NCBI GenBank assembly: GCA_015060485.1
Contig: SUYI01000010.1
Span: 1-64,000, forward strand
Direction: 5' to 3'
Length of the DNA stretch: 64,000 nt
From: Prevotella sp.
GTDB lineage: Bacteria > Bacteroidota > Bacteroidia > Bacteroidales > Bacteroidaceae
Numbering within the stretch: position 1 is the first letter of the stretch; each line of letters opens with the position of its first letter. Below are positions 8,724 to 16,130 of the stretch, in pieces. The position numbers and the translations under genes are program-made. A model generated the notes under the pieces. That model had not been told where the DNA came from and searched no databases. It was given only the letters and a program-made list of their open reading frames with translations.

Positions 8724-10031
8724 CTAATATTCCTTCTCTTGTCTTTCCAGAATCTCATAGGCTTTTTCTATAGTTGATTCTGTAATGTCAATAGTATCAT
8801 TCGTTTCATCATCAATAACTGCAAGAGGAACTATTCTATGAGTGATCATCCATTCTAATATGTAATAGAACAAAGAACCAGCCATTCCGCCACCACTTGC
8901 AGGGAGTCCTAACTTATTTATGCTTACAATCATGCTATATTTAGGGTAATCAGCAGGGAAGTAACCACAGAACGACACTTGGTATTCATCTACGACCTTG
9001 TCTTCACCAAAGTCATTTTCCCCAATTATCGATGTACCTTGCTTTCCTGCAACACGAAGAAATATAGTTCCCGCCTTGCGTCCTAATCCTTGACTAACCA
9101 CATGATCCAATACCACTTTCATGCTATCAATATTAGCTTTACTGGCAATTTGTGGATTAATAATCTCTATCTCACCAGTTTTAAGAGTGGGCTTCACCAT
9201 CTTTCCGCCATTCGCAATAGCATTATAAAATGTTAGCATCTGAATAGGAGCAATCTTTTGTTTATAGCCTATCGCACTCCACCACAACTGATAATCAGCC
9301 CAATCTTTATCTTTGGGTGAGTTGAAGAATGCAGGCTTCAAACCCTCAATTCCATCTATTGTACTTGGTTGACCAAAGCTCATCTTATCCAACAGGTCAA
9401 AAAAGTGTTGCTGGTTATTCTTAAATGTTTTTGTAACAGCCTGACCGATTCCGATATTGGAATTAACTGGTAAGACTCTTTCAAGTGTAATCGTTCCATA
9501 GCCACCTTGTTCCCAATTATGATCCTTCATTAATCGTTCATTATCGTCATCAACTGGATAGACGCCAGTACCAGTATGAACATGGTCATTCAAATCCATC
9601 TTTCCACTTTCTAGAACCGCTAACAGTGAGGGAGTCATCATCAACGAGCCCAGTTCCTGTTGGTATGCAAAGTTATTACAAGGTACGAACTTACCTTCAT
9701 AGTTACGCTCCTGTCCTACCATAGCTAGTATTTCACCAGTCTCTACTTCCATAACAATTACCTGACCTTGCAAACAATTCCCAATCTTAATCATTTGGGC
9801 ATTCAAAAGGGAGTCTACTGCTACTTGTAGTTCTGGTACGATGGTAGGCTCACCCATCTTCTTTCCTGTCTTAATCTTCTCTGGTTGCTGAGGAGATAAA
9901 GAGTTGTGAATCACGATTCCTAATATCACCACCATTGCCAACAACACAATAGCGACAATAGCAATCCTCCATTTTTCCCGTTTACTTATTTTGCGTGGTT
10001 TCCCCAGTACCTGTAATTCGTCATTATTCAT
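8724..10031 (-). CDS. Membrane-anchored FtsI-like transpeptidase homologue with degenerate active site
   Basis: A 435-aa protein with a short cytoplasmic N-terminus, one membrane helix (about 22-41) and a penicillin-binding transpeptidase domain from about 85 to 390. It aligns by eye with Bacteroidota FtsI: MKDHNWEQGGYGTIT, ALANGG-like AIANGGKMVKPTL, and VSFCGYFPADYPKYS. The catalytic motifs are altered. SxxK is SLMM (Ser129, Met132), SxN is NSN (190-192), and KTG is KQG (330-332). With the general-base Lys lost, peptide cross-linking activity is unlikely. The N-terminal pedestal domain of class B PBPs is also absent. Its start overlaps the LytTR gene by 4 bp, which suggests it works with that regulator, perhaps as a sensor. 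Confidence 0.85.
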   Translation of the reverse strand: MNNDELQVLGKPRKISKREKWRIAIVAIVLLAMVVILGIVIHNSLSPQQPEKIKTGKKMGEPTIVPELQVAVDSLLNAQMIKIGNCLQGQVIVMEVETGEILAMVGQERNYEGKFVPCNNFAYQQELGSLMMTPSLLAVLESGKMDLNDHVHTGTGVYPVDDDNERLMKDHNWEQGGYGTITLERVLPVNSNIGIGQAVTKTFKNNQQHFFDLLDKMSFGQPSTIDGIEGLKPAFFNSPKDKDWADYQLWWSAIGYKQKIAPIQMLTFYNAIANGGKMVKPTLKTGEIEIINPQIASKANIDSMKVVLDHVVSQGLGRKAGTIFLRVAGKQGTSIIGENDFGEDKVVDEYQVSFCGYFPADYPKYSMIVSINKLGLPASGGGMAGSLFYYILEWMITHRIVPLAVIDDETNDTIDITESTIEKAYEILERQEKEY

Positions 10032-10429
10032 AGCTTAGCCTCCTTCCCTATTGTAGATTCCAGATAAGCCTTCAACTGTTTAAGAGCCTCCTTCGAAGCT
10101 TGTAGTTCAAAGGCATGGTTCACTTCCATATTCGACATAATTAGCTGTTGCTTAGTTGGATTAATCTTAAAAATATAAGCTCTGTTTACTATTAGCTGTT
10201 TACCAATGCGGATAAACGTTTCAGCTTCTTTACCTAACTGTTCCTCTATTAGTTGCTGGCAGTGAGCAAGGTTCATGGTAAACACCTGTTCCGTTTTGTC
10301 ATGCAGCACCATAGTGGAGTAGTTACCGTCCGACTCCACGTAAACCACTCGTTCAGGTTTTATCCTTACGAGTTCGTTAACATTCGATATGATTAGTACC
10401 TTGTTGCTCACTACTATTTGATTTTGCAC
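10028..10429 (-). CDS. LytTR-domain transcriptional regulator without receiver domain
   Basis: A small protein that is essentially one LytTR DNA-binding domain. Features are RIKPERVVYVESDGNYSTMVL, then a Phe-rich middle and ETFIRIGKQLIVNRAYI, the conserved RxhkSxlVN-like block. The frame opens with GTG at 10429 (133 aa). A Bacteroidota -7 box (TACATTTG, 10432-10439) lies immediately next to that codon, so transcription should start at about 10426. The in-frame GTG at 10411 (127 aa) is therefore the more likely start. No receiver or sensor domain is fused; control may come from the overlapping transpeptidase-like protein. Probable target sites are the 21-bp-spaced repeats at 10481-10510 and 12745-12774. 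Confidence 0.88.
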   Translation of the reverse strand: MQNQIVVSNKVLIISNVNELVRIKPERVVYVESDGNYSTMVLHDKTEQVFTMNLAHCQQLIEEQLGKEAETFIRIGKQLIVNRAYIFKINPTKQQLIMSNMEVNHAFELQASKEALKQLKAYLESTIGKEAKL

Positions 10430-10431
10430 TA

Positions 10432-10510
10432 CAAATGTACCTGATTATTATGAAATAACAAACAGGATTCCTGTTGCTTTGTACGAAATATAGATGTTAA
10501 TGTATGAAAT
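10432..10510 (-). promoter_or_regulatory. LytTR operon promoter with tandem 9-bp repeats
   Basis: On the minus strand: TTTG (10459-10462), 19 bp, TACATTTG (10432-10439), a close match to the Bacteroidota -33/-7 consensus. Upstream lie two repeats, plus-strand gtacgaaat (10481-10489) and gtatgaaat (10502-10510), with starts 21 bp apart, i.e. a 12-bp spacer. LytTR proteins are known to bind 9-bp direct repeats with 12-13 bp spacers. Autoregulation by the LytTR protein is inferred. Confidence 0.7.
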
Positions 10511-10531
10511 GCTCACTTATGAATTAAAAGC

Positions 10532-10573
10532 CCAACCACTCACTACGTTTTTTTGTACGAAATGGGTGGTTGG
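10532..10573 (-). terminator. Terminator of the exported-protein operon
   Basis: An 8-bp stem (10532-10539 with 10566-10573) with a 26-nt loop, followed on the minus strand by GGCTTTTAATT. The loop contains a third copy of gtacgaaat (10555-10563), which may be a lone LytTR half-site or chance. Confidence 0.55.
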
Positions 10574-10591
10574 TTATAGAGGTTCTTTTAT

Positions 10592-10984
10592 CTAATCACG
10601 TTTAAATGTAGCAACAACTTCTAATGAATTGTTATTGTAACTCTCTATCGTGAATGATTTAATATATGCTACCCACTTTTGTAATTTCAGCACACCTTTC
10701 GTAATATTTCCAAGTAAGTCCTTCTTATAATAGTGATATTCGTTATCGTTGACTTTGTCTAGTACGATAGATTCTGTTTTCCCCTTTTCTGTATATGATA
10801 TTTTTAGACTCTTATCAAAAAATGTTAGAGTAGCCTTTGATCCTAGGTATCTAGCTTTGTTCTTTTGGATTGATGTAGGATTGTAGTTGGGACCATAATA
10901 GTTTATGTCAGTACAAACAAAAGTCTGTGCTTGAATCTCTAAGAAAAAGAGCAATAGAAATGATATAAATAAATATTTTCTCAT
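10592..10984 (-). CDS. Small exported protein of unknown function (cargo gene 4)
   Basis: A 130-aa protein with a clear signal peptide (MRKYLFISFLLLFFLEIQAQ). The mature part is Lys/Tyr-rich with alternating hydrophobic residues typical of a small beta-sheet domain (KATLTFFDKSLKISYTEKG). It has no motif I recognise. It is the last gene of a four-gene minus-strand unit, 6 bp after the previous gene and followed by a terminator. Like its neighbours it would be periplasmic or surface-located. Confidence 0.7.
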   Translation of the reverse strand: MRKYLFISFLLLFFLEIQAQTFVCTDINYYGPNYNPTSIQKNKARYLGSKATLTFFDKSLKISYTEKGKTESIVLDKVNDNEYHYYKKDLLGNITKGVLKLQKWVAYIKSFTIESYNNNSLEVVATFKRD

Positions 10985-10990
10985 ATTTTA

Positions 10991-11329
10991 TCAAATATTA
11001 AAATAATATGTCCATCCTTTTTCTCCTTCTTTAAAGGATGCGTTAAAATTTTTGCCTTGACAAGTGTATTTCCCAATAGTAACAGCATAACAATCACCTC
11101 CTTTTCTTACTTGATAAAACTCCTTTCCAGAGATTACTTTGACATACAAATAAAATTCAGATGTACCTAGTTGATAAGTAGCACTAATCTTCCCAAGATA
11201 TTCCCAATTTGATGATTGCTGATCTTCTAATGATTCAAGAGTAACAGATGATTGTGAAGGAAACTCTCTCTCCGCAGATAAATTAAGAGATAGCATGCAA
11301 ATAGCTGAAATAAATAATAACTTTTTCAT
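10991..11329 (-). CDS. Small exported protein of unknown function (cargo gene 3)
   Basis: A 112-aa protein with a signal peptide ending near LNLSA. The mature part contains two Cys (GGDCYAV and KYTCQGK) that could form a disulfide, and beta-rich segments. The upstream ~20 bp and first codons closely resemble those of the gene at 11913-12350, which suggests that the 5' ends were duplicated. Third gene of the exported-protein unit, after a 50-bp gap. No function can be assigned. Confidence 0.7.
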   Translation of the reverse strand: MKKLLFISAICMLSLNLSAEREFPSQSSVTLESLEDQQSSNWEYLGKISATYQLGTSEFYLYVKVISGKEFYQVRKGGDCYAVTIGKYTCQGKNFNASFKEGEKGWTYYFNI

Positions 11330-11379
11330 AATCTTACGTTTTTATTAGATAAATATGTTGATCATATTAAAACCCTAAA

Positions 11380-11901
11380 TTATTGTTTGAATTCCCATGT
11401 ACCTAAATCAAGTCCGATTGCCACATCGTCAAAAATGAGAGTATAGCATTTGGGGGATTTTTTATATGGTGATATCTTTATTGTAGCATTAACGGTTCTT
11501 TTATATGAATCATTATCGCCATTTTTAACCAACGTGAATCCCCATGATTTTAATGCACTCTTAATACTAGGATATGACTCAGAAACAAAATATTCGACTA
11601 TGCCGCTATATTCAAAAGGAATATTGTTTTTATAATGGTATTTTATCATTTCTTTAGATGGAGGTGTATAGGATGAGATTTGAAATTTGAGACTATAATT
11701 TGAAGGATGATCAGATCTATTGTAGACAGTAAATCCAGAATAGTTACCAAACAAACTATAATAACATACGCCAGTATATCTTGAATATTGTTCTTTCCAC
11801 TCACCCCAATATCCATCATACCATGCACTTGTACTAAGTTGAGCTAATGCATAATATGGTAATGTTGTCAAGAAAAATAATATCAATAAGTTCTTTTTCA
11901 T
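11380..11901 (-). CDS. Exported protein of unknown function (cargo gene 2)
   Basis: A 173-aa protein with a signal peptide (to about LAQ, residue 21). The mature part begins with an aromatic stretch (AWYDGYWGEWKEQY) and contains FTVYNRSDHPSNYSLKF, SKEMIKYHYKNN and VEYFVSESYPSIKSALKSWGF. I recall similar hypothetical proteins being common in Bacteroidota islands, but no function is known to me. Second gene of the unit, 11 bp after the first. Confidence 0.72.
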   Translation of the reverse strand: MKKNLLILFFLTTLPYYALAQLSTSAWYDGYWGEWKEQYSRYTGVCYYSLFGNYSGFTVYNRSDHPSNYSLKFQISSYTPPSKEMIKYHYKNNIPFEYSGIVEYFVSESYPSIKSALKSWGFTLVKNGDNDSYKRTVNATIKISPYKKSPKCYTLIFDDVAIGLDLGTWEFKQ

Positions 11902-11912
11902 AACACACTCTT

Positions 11913-12350
11913 TTAGAAATAAACGACACCCAATTGAAGTGTTTTTGCCTTAAAGTTGAAATTTTCTTTTACGACATCTGAATCATAATAATCGACTTCA
12001 CTTACAGCACATGAATTACTTAACCAATAATTTCCATATTTGTACGAAGATAGAACAGCTTTATCTTCTGTTACAGTTACTTTAATAGGTACGGTATGCC
12101 ATCCTTTACTATCATTATAATACCCCGTCAAGTTGTATGTTTTTGACTGTGGTTGTGGAGCTGGTTGGTAATTTCTAGAAGGTTCAAGAGGTCTATAATA
12201 GGTAAAAGGATCTGTACTTTGGTAGCTACCAGAGTAATCATTAGAATAATTGTTAGATGGTTGTACTGGTCTGTAAGTGGTAAATGGGGCTTGTGCATAA
12301 GCTGTAATAGCACATAGCATTACTACTAAAATGGATAATAACTTTTTCAT
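11913..12350 (-). CDS. Exported protein with duplicated Pro/Tyr-rich motif (cargo gene 1)
   Basis: A 145-aa protein with a signal peptide (to about AYAQ, residue 20). The mature N-terminus holds two copies of a Pro/Tyr motif: PFTTYRPVQPSNNY and PFTYYRPLEPSRNY, about 26 residues apart. A Pro/Gln linker and a C-terminal beta-rich domain with WHTVPIKVTVTEDKAVL follow. The low-complexity N-terminal part suggests a cell-wall- or surface-contacting linker. It is the first gene of the four-gene unit and follows the long structured leader. Function unknown. Confidence 0.72.
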   Translation of the reverse strand: MKKLLSILVVMLCAITAYAQAPFTTYRPVQPSNNYSNDYSGSYQSTDPFTYYRPLEPSRNYQPAPQPQSKTYNLTGYYNDSKGWHTVPIKVTVTEDKAVLSSYKYGNYWLSNSCAVSEVDYYDSDVVKENFNFKAKTLQLGVVYF

Positions 12351-12411
12351 AATCGTACGGTTTTAGTTAGACAATCATGTTAAATATGCCAACCAATCCC
12401 AAGAAGTCAGC

Positions 12412-12605
12412 GGATTATTGTTTAAGAGTGTGGGACTATTGCCACTACAGTTGTACAGGTTCTGGACTACCTTTCAGAATGTAATAAACAATAGCCCACA
12501 CCTTTAGAATATATTATGCCCTGATGGGTACAATAATCCTATCGATGTGAGCATATTGCCTACTATTTATTCTGAAAGTTCGAATTGTCCAGATTCGTAC
12601 AAACT
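12412..12605 (-). ncRNA. Structured leader or non-coding RNA with interleaved complementary segments
   Basis: Two sets of complementary segments alternate. Set A: 12412-12421 with 12530-12539 (10 bp perfect) and 12428-12441 with 12489-12501 (13 of 14). Set B: 12471-12480 with 12569-12578 (10 bp perfect), 12461-12467 with 12587-12593 (7 bp perfect), and 12449-12456 with 12597-12605 (one bulge). The order A-B-A'-B' allows either a pseudoknot or two mutually exclusive folds. On the minus strand it lies between the promoter at 12686-12716 and the first exported-protein gene. A 9-codon ORF (12615-12644, ATG to TGA) precedes it. No U-run follows set A, so it is not a plain terminator. Confidence 0.5.
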
Positions 12606-12685
12606 AAATAGTATTCAATCGCTCTTTTTATTATGTTGAGCCATTAAAACGCACTCCAACACGTTGGGTACTTGAAACTCACCTG

Positions 12686-12774
12686 CAAATATAGCGATTA
12701 TTTTATAATAAAGCAAGAAATTAGACTGAAATCTTAATAGAATTGTACAAAATCAGCATCTGATTGTATGAAAT
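12686..12774 (-). promoter_or_regulatory. Exported-protein operon promoter with tandem LytTR-like repeats
   Basis: On the minus strand: TTG (12714-12716), 20 bp, TATATTTG (12686-12693). Upstream are plus-strand gtacaaaat (12745-12753) and gtatgaaat (12766-12774), again 21 bp apart. The nearer repeat is 59 bp from the -7 box start, against 49 bp at the LytTR promoter, a difference of one helical turn. Co-regulation of both operons by the LytTR protein follows from this as inference. Confidence 0.68.
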
Positions 12775-12783
12775 GATTGCTTA

Positions 12784-13419
12784 TTATAGAGCAAACTCCG
12801 TTTTTATTCGTTGCACAGTAGAGATTCCTTTACCAGAGAGTTTTGCGACATTCCTTACAGAGTAACCGCGTTTTAAGTAGGAGATAATATCCCTGTACTC
12901 TTCACGTTTCTGCTCAGTAGTCTTGATGCTTCCAACTTTACGACCAAGTTTTCCACCTCGTTCAATGTAGAGTTTGCGCCCACTATTCAAACGGAACTTG
13001 ATGTTTTCACGTTCAAGCTGTGCACATGTTGAGAGGGTAGCTATCATTATCGGTGCAAACATAGTGGGCTTACCGTCTGCATCAAGTAGAGTCAGCTGTT
13101 CCTTTTGCATATAGAGGTTAATCCCTGAATCTATGAGGTCTTTCACTGTAGCCAGAACTTCAAAGGCATTTCTTCCCAGTCTGGATAGCTCACTCACTAA
13201 AAAAATAGCAACACCGTTTGATTTACAGTATTCGATAGCCTCCTGTAATACTGGACGCTCAGAATTCTTCTTCGCTCCAGAGATATGTTCCTCAAACACT
13301 TTGGATAATTCTAACTTCTGATAATCTACATAATCCATAAGGTCTGAGATTTGACGGTCTGTATTCTGTCTATCGCCTACGCTCGACACTCTAGCGTAGA
13401 TAACTGCTTTCGTATTCAT
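12784..13419 (-). CDS. Serine recombinase (resolvase/invertase family)
   Basis: A 211-aa protein from the ATG at 13419; upstream codons in the open frame lack conservation. The N-terminal catalytic domain starts MNTKAVIYARVSS with Ser12 as the expected nucleophile and contains SELSRLGRNAFEV, the conserved Ser-Arg-x2-Arg block. A C-terminal helix-turn-helix (GYSVRNVAKLSGKGISTVQRI) would bind DNA. Such small serine recombinases invert or resolve DNA at short paired sites. It ends 10 bp before the LytTR-like repeats. No clear pair of recombination sites could be fixed, although inverted segments lie nearby at 12412-12605. Confidence 0.9.
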   Translation of the reverse strand: MNTKAVIYARVSSVGDRQNTDRQISDLMDYVDYQKLELSKVFEEHISGAKKNSERPVLQEAIEYCKSNGVAIFLVSELSRLGRNAFEVLATVKDLIDSGINLYMQKEQLTLLDADGKPTMFAPIMIATLSTCAQLERENIKFRLNSGRKLYIERGGKLGRKVGSIKTTEQKREEYRDIISYLKRGYSVRNVAKLSGKGISTVQRIKTEFAL

Positions 13420-13520
13420 TTTAATCAAAGTATTAAGTGATAACAAAAATGGTGCGTCAGATACCCCTTCCATAGAATTAAATGAACACACCTATTATTT
13501 CAATACGGAAAAAAGAAAAG

Positions 13521-13556
13521 AGGACACCACCTTATTATATATATAGGTGATGCCCT
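13521..13556 (-). terminator. Terminator of the DUF3871 gene
   Basis: A 12-bp stem (13521-13532 with 13545-13556), fully paired when G-U pairs are allowed, with an AT-only loop; on the minus strand it is followed by CTTTTCTTTTTT. Confidence 0.8.
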
Positions 13557-13568
13557 CCGCTCTATCAA

Positions 13569-14579
13569 CTAACCAAGAAACCATTGGTAAGTTTGATCAC
13601 CGTGTAGGGCGTTATTCAGCCCAACACTCACTTCTGTAGCGTTAACCGCTCTGGAGAGATAGCTATCAATATAGCTGTTTTTGTTCGCCTCCGTCATCAG
13701 ATTGTGGAAATTCCACATGGATAGTGAACCGCCCTGACCACCGAAATCTTCATTCTGGTAGTAACCTCTGCAAACGTTGTTAATCTGTGAGTCTGTTATC
13801 AATAGACGTGGAATCCTACGGGATAGTCCTTGCGGTAGTGCCTGATAGAGTCTCATTCTGCCAATCACCTGTGCAAACTGTGTCTCAGTCAGGTAGGTAT
13901 TGGAAAGTGTCTGCAACAAGTGAATGTCTTTAGCAGGGTTGAACTGGTTGAAGAGTTCCATTACCTGAATGTAGAGCTGCTTCAAGTCCATTACCTCCAG
14001 AGATAGCTTCACACCTTGACCTGTCAGCACTTGATTGCTACAGACTACAACTCTCCAGCCCACAAACACAGAGAACTTTTCCACTCCCTTAGAAGAACGG
14101 TAGAGGTTCAGGTCATTGTAGTTACGAACACCGCCCACACAAAGCTCTAGTTTCTGACCATCGATCGTTTCATAGATAGTGGGGATAGTGAAAGCAAATG
14201 CCAACCTTTGGTAGAACTGAGTCTTTTCACACTCCAGAAGCTCAGAAGCTCGTTTACCCAAAGCATTAGGAGTCCTGCCCCTGACAATGTGAGACACACG
14301 GATAGATGGTGCTGTTACTGACTCACCTAGATAGAAGGTCTTTGCAGCATCATGCACTGATTCGATGAAGTCCTGATGCGAAATGGTAAGTTCCTGATTC
14401 GCCCACGTTGGTACGACACACTGAGTTCTCAGCTCTTCTATCGTGATGTGATTGGTGTTAGCGTCTAAGAAACTCACACCAGACGAAGTTACGGGCTGTT
14501 CTGCTACAACTTCTTCATAGTCCGTGTACTCAAAACGATTGCTGTTAGTGGCCACAGCTGGCATTAAAATTTGTTCCAT
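13569..14579 (-). CDS. DUF3871 family protein
   Basis: A 336-aa protein from the ATG at 14579 (MEQILMP); the open frame extends 24 codons further, but the upstream part runs into the operator-like repeats. It shows the DUF3871 pattern I know from Bacteroidota plasmids and integrated elements. Examples are HQDFIESV, IRVSHIVRGRTP, CEKTQFYQRLAFAFTIPTIYETIDG, TETQFAQVIGRMRLYQALP and NSYIDSYLSRAVNA. Its molecular role is not known to me; its distribution suggests a plasmid or element maintenance function. The N-terminal Glu/Val-rich 45 residues are variable. Confidence 0.85.
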   Translation of the reverse strand: MEQILMPAVATNSNRFEYTDYEEVVAEQPVTSSGVSFLDANTNHITIEELRTQCVVPTWANQELTISHQDFIESVHDAAKTFYLGESVTAPSIRVSHIVRGRTPNALGKRASELLECEKTQFYQRLAFAFTIPTIYETIDGQKLELCVGGVRNYNDLNLYRSSKGVEKFSVFVGWRVVVCSNQVLTGQGVKLSLEVMDLKQLYIQVMELFNQFNPAKDIHLLQTLSNTYLTETQFAQVIGRMRLYQALPQGLSRRIPRLLITDSQINNVCRGYYQNEDFGGQGGSLSMWNFHNLMTEANKNSYIDSYLSRAVNATEVSVGLNNALHGDQTYQWFLG

Positions 14580-14620
14580 AATTAAATGAATTTGTTGGTT
14601 AATGATAGAGTTAACTGTAT

Positions 14621-14648
14621 GAGGTACGTGTTTACCTCCTACGAGGTA
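14621..14648. promoter_or_regulatory. Operator-like triple repeat upstream of the DUF3871 gene
   Basis: The hexamer GAGGTA occurs at 14621-14626 and 14643-14648, with its inverse TACCTC at 14633-14638. It lies about 40 bp upstream of the chosen DUF3871 start, in the gap between two divergent genes, and could be an operator. The binding protein is unknown. Confidence 0.4.
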
Positions 14649-14822
14649 CATACGCCCTACAATCTGACTACGTTTTAGAATATGCTAAGGTTTTCATGTA
14701 GATTTACGTTTTTCCATGGAGCATGGGTAGGGGGACTTTGTAGGCGTGAAACGGCGCGTGCAGAAAAAAATAAAAAATTTGAAAATGGAGGATTTTTCAA
14801 AAATAATGTGTATCTTTGTAGC

Positions 14823-15863
14823 ATGATTGAAATTGTCCCAATAACGGAGTATGAGAGAACTGGATATATGGACTATCCATATATTGATGATCCTTTATTT
14901 GAGTATATTAATTTAGTGGCGAACAAATTTTGGTGGGAGCCTGTGCATGACTTTGATGAAGAAACTAATGAGGAGTATTTCATTGAAAATCCTTCATTTG
15001 TGCCTAGTAGGTTTGCTCGTAGGTATTTGGATGGGAAAATAGACCTTAGCACTCTACCTTTGTATATTGATGGTGTGGGGACGGAAATTTACAAAAAACA
15101 CACATCTATGCGTGACTTAGACAAAGCCCCTATAGAAAATGTGCATGTTTCCAAAAATGATATTCCAAATATTTCCATGACTCTGAAAGCATATGGATTA
15201 GATATATCCAAGTTTTGGTATTTGTGTATATGTATCAAAGACTGGGTTGACGGAAAAACATGTGAAGGTGCAAGACTTGATAATCCTACTCATAGGCAAG
15301 AATTGAAAACCTTTGTCAATGAATTAAATAAACTGAATCCTCAGCCGTGGGGTGGAAATATTAACACTACGGGTAAAGCCAAACTAACCCTGAATGTGAA
15401 AGGGAAGAATACCATTATTGAGGATGGTCAGACTCTTGCTCTCATTGGATATGCTGTTCACCATTTCTTAAAATCAGACATATGCAAAAAAACGGAGTTA
15501 GTCAATGGAAAGGAAACTAGAGTTGACAGAAACAGCACCTTACTAGACAGTTGTAAATTAAGCAATAAGACACTACCCAAACGAATGGCTAAGACGGTAA
15601 GATGTGCACTTTTCTATAAATATCTCAGTTGGTTTCTGGAGCACAGAGTTGTGGACGAAGACCTAGTTAATAATCATCCTTATCTAATATCAACGAATAA
15701 AGATTTGCTCATATCGCGTATGGCATATTTTACAGGTCTAATAGATGATTGCAGGTTTTTGAAACCAGATAATGCAGGTAAAGGTTATATCCGTACAGCC
15801 ATCAGCGGTTATGAAGACGTAACAGTAGGAACTGATAATAAATTCTATGGTTCTGGCTTCTAA
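14823..15863 (+). CDS. Element-encoded protein of unknown function, 346 aa
   Basis: The open frame starts at 14682, but a -7 box (TATCTTTG, 14811-14818) sits only 4 bp before the ATG at 14823, so that ATG gives an almost leaderless message; the next in-frame ATG is at 14868. The protein is acidic at the N-terminus (YPYIDDPLFEY, DFDEETNEEYF) and more basic later. It contains KAYGLDISKFWYLCICIKDW near residue 120-140 and GYEDVTVGTD at the end. No membrane segment, signal peptide or motif I recognise is present. It is the first of two plus-strand genes near the right end of the element. Confidence 0.6.
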   Translation: MIEIVPITEYERTGYMDYPYIDDPLFEYINLVANKFWWEPVHDFDEETNEEYFIENPSFVPSRFARRYLDGKIDLSTLPLYIDGVGTEIYKKHTSMRDLDKAPIENVHVSKNDIPNISMTLKAYGLDISKFWYLCICIKDWVDGKTCEGARLDNPTHRQELKTFVNELNKLNPQPWGGNINTTGKAKLTLNVKGKNTIIEDGQTLALIGYAVHHFLKSDICKKTELVNGKETRVDRNSTLLDSCKLSNKTLPKRMAKTVRCALFYKYLSWFLEHRVVDEDLVNNHPYLISTNKDLLISRMAYFTGLIDDCRFLKPDNAGKGYIRTAISGYEDVTVGTDNKFYGSGF

Positions 15864-16046
15864 TTGAAAGTTTTTTCTTCTCGTCATTTTTGTAATTTAT
15901 TAAATATTAAAAAGTTGGGAATATTTCGAATAATAATATTCCTAACATGCAATGTGCTATTTTGCTTGTTGTTCTCTTTCGTTTTCCATAATTTTGCACT
16001 CAGAAATCAGAAATAGTTCTGGTAACAATATTTAAATTTAAGCAAA

Positions 16047-16130
16047 ATGAAAAAAATTATTGAGAACGCAACTAATGTTGCAAAAAAAAAAACAAAATTG
16101 AAGTTTTTAACATTAACAAAAAGATTATGA
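16047..16130 (+). CDS. Short basic leader ORF overlapping the ParB-like gene
   Basis: An ATG at 16047 opens 27 codons (Lys-rich) that end in TGA at 16128-16130, overlapping the ATG of the ParB-like gene as ATGA. It follows a promoter-like TAATTTTG about 55 bp upstream. It contains an 11-A run (16082-16092). A -1 slip there would carry translation in frame, with no stop, into the ParB-like gene. It may be a coupling leader or the true N-terminus of that protein. Confidence 0.4.
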   Translation: MKKIIENATNVAKKKTKLKFLTLTKRL

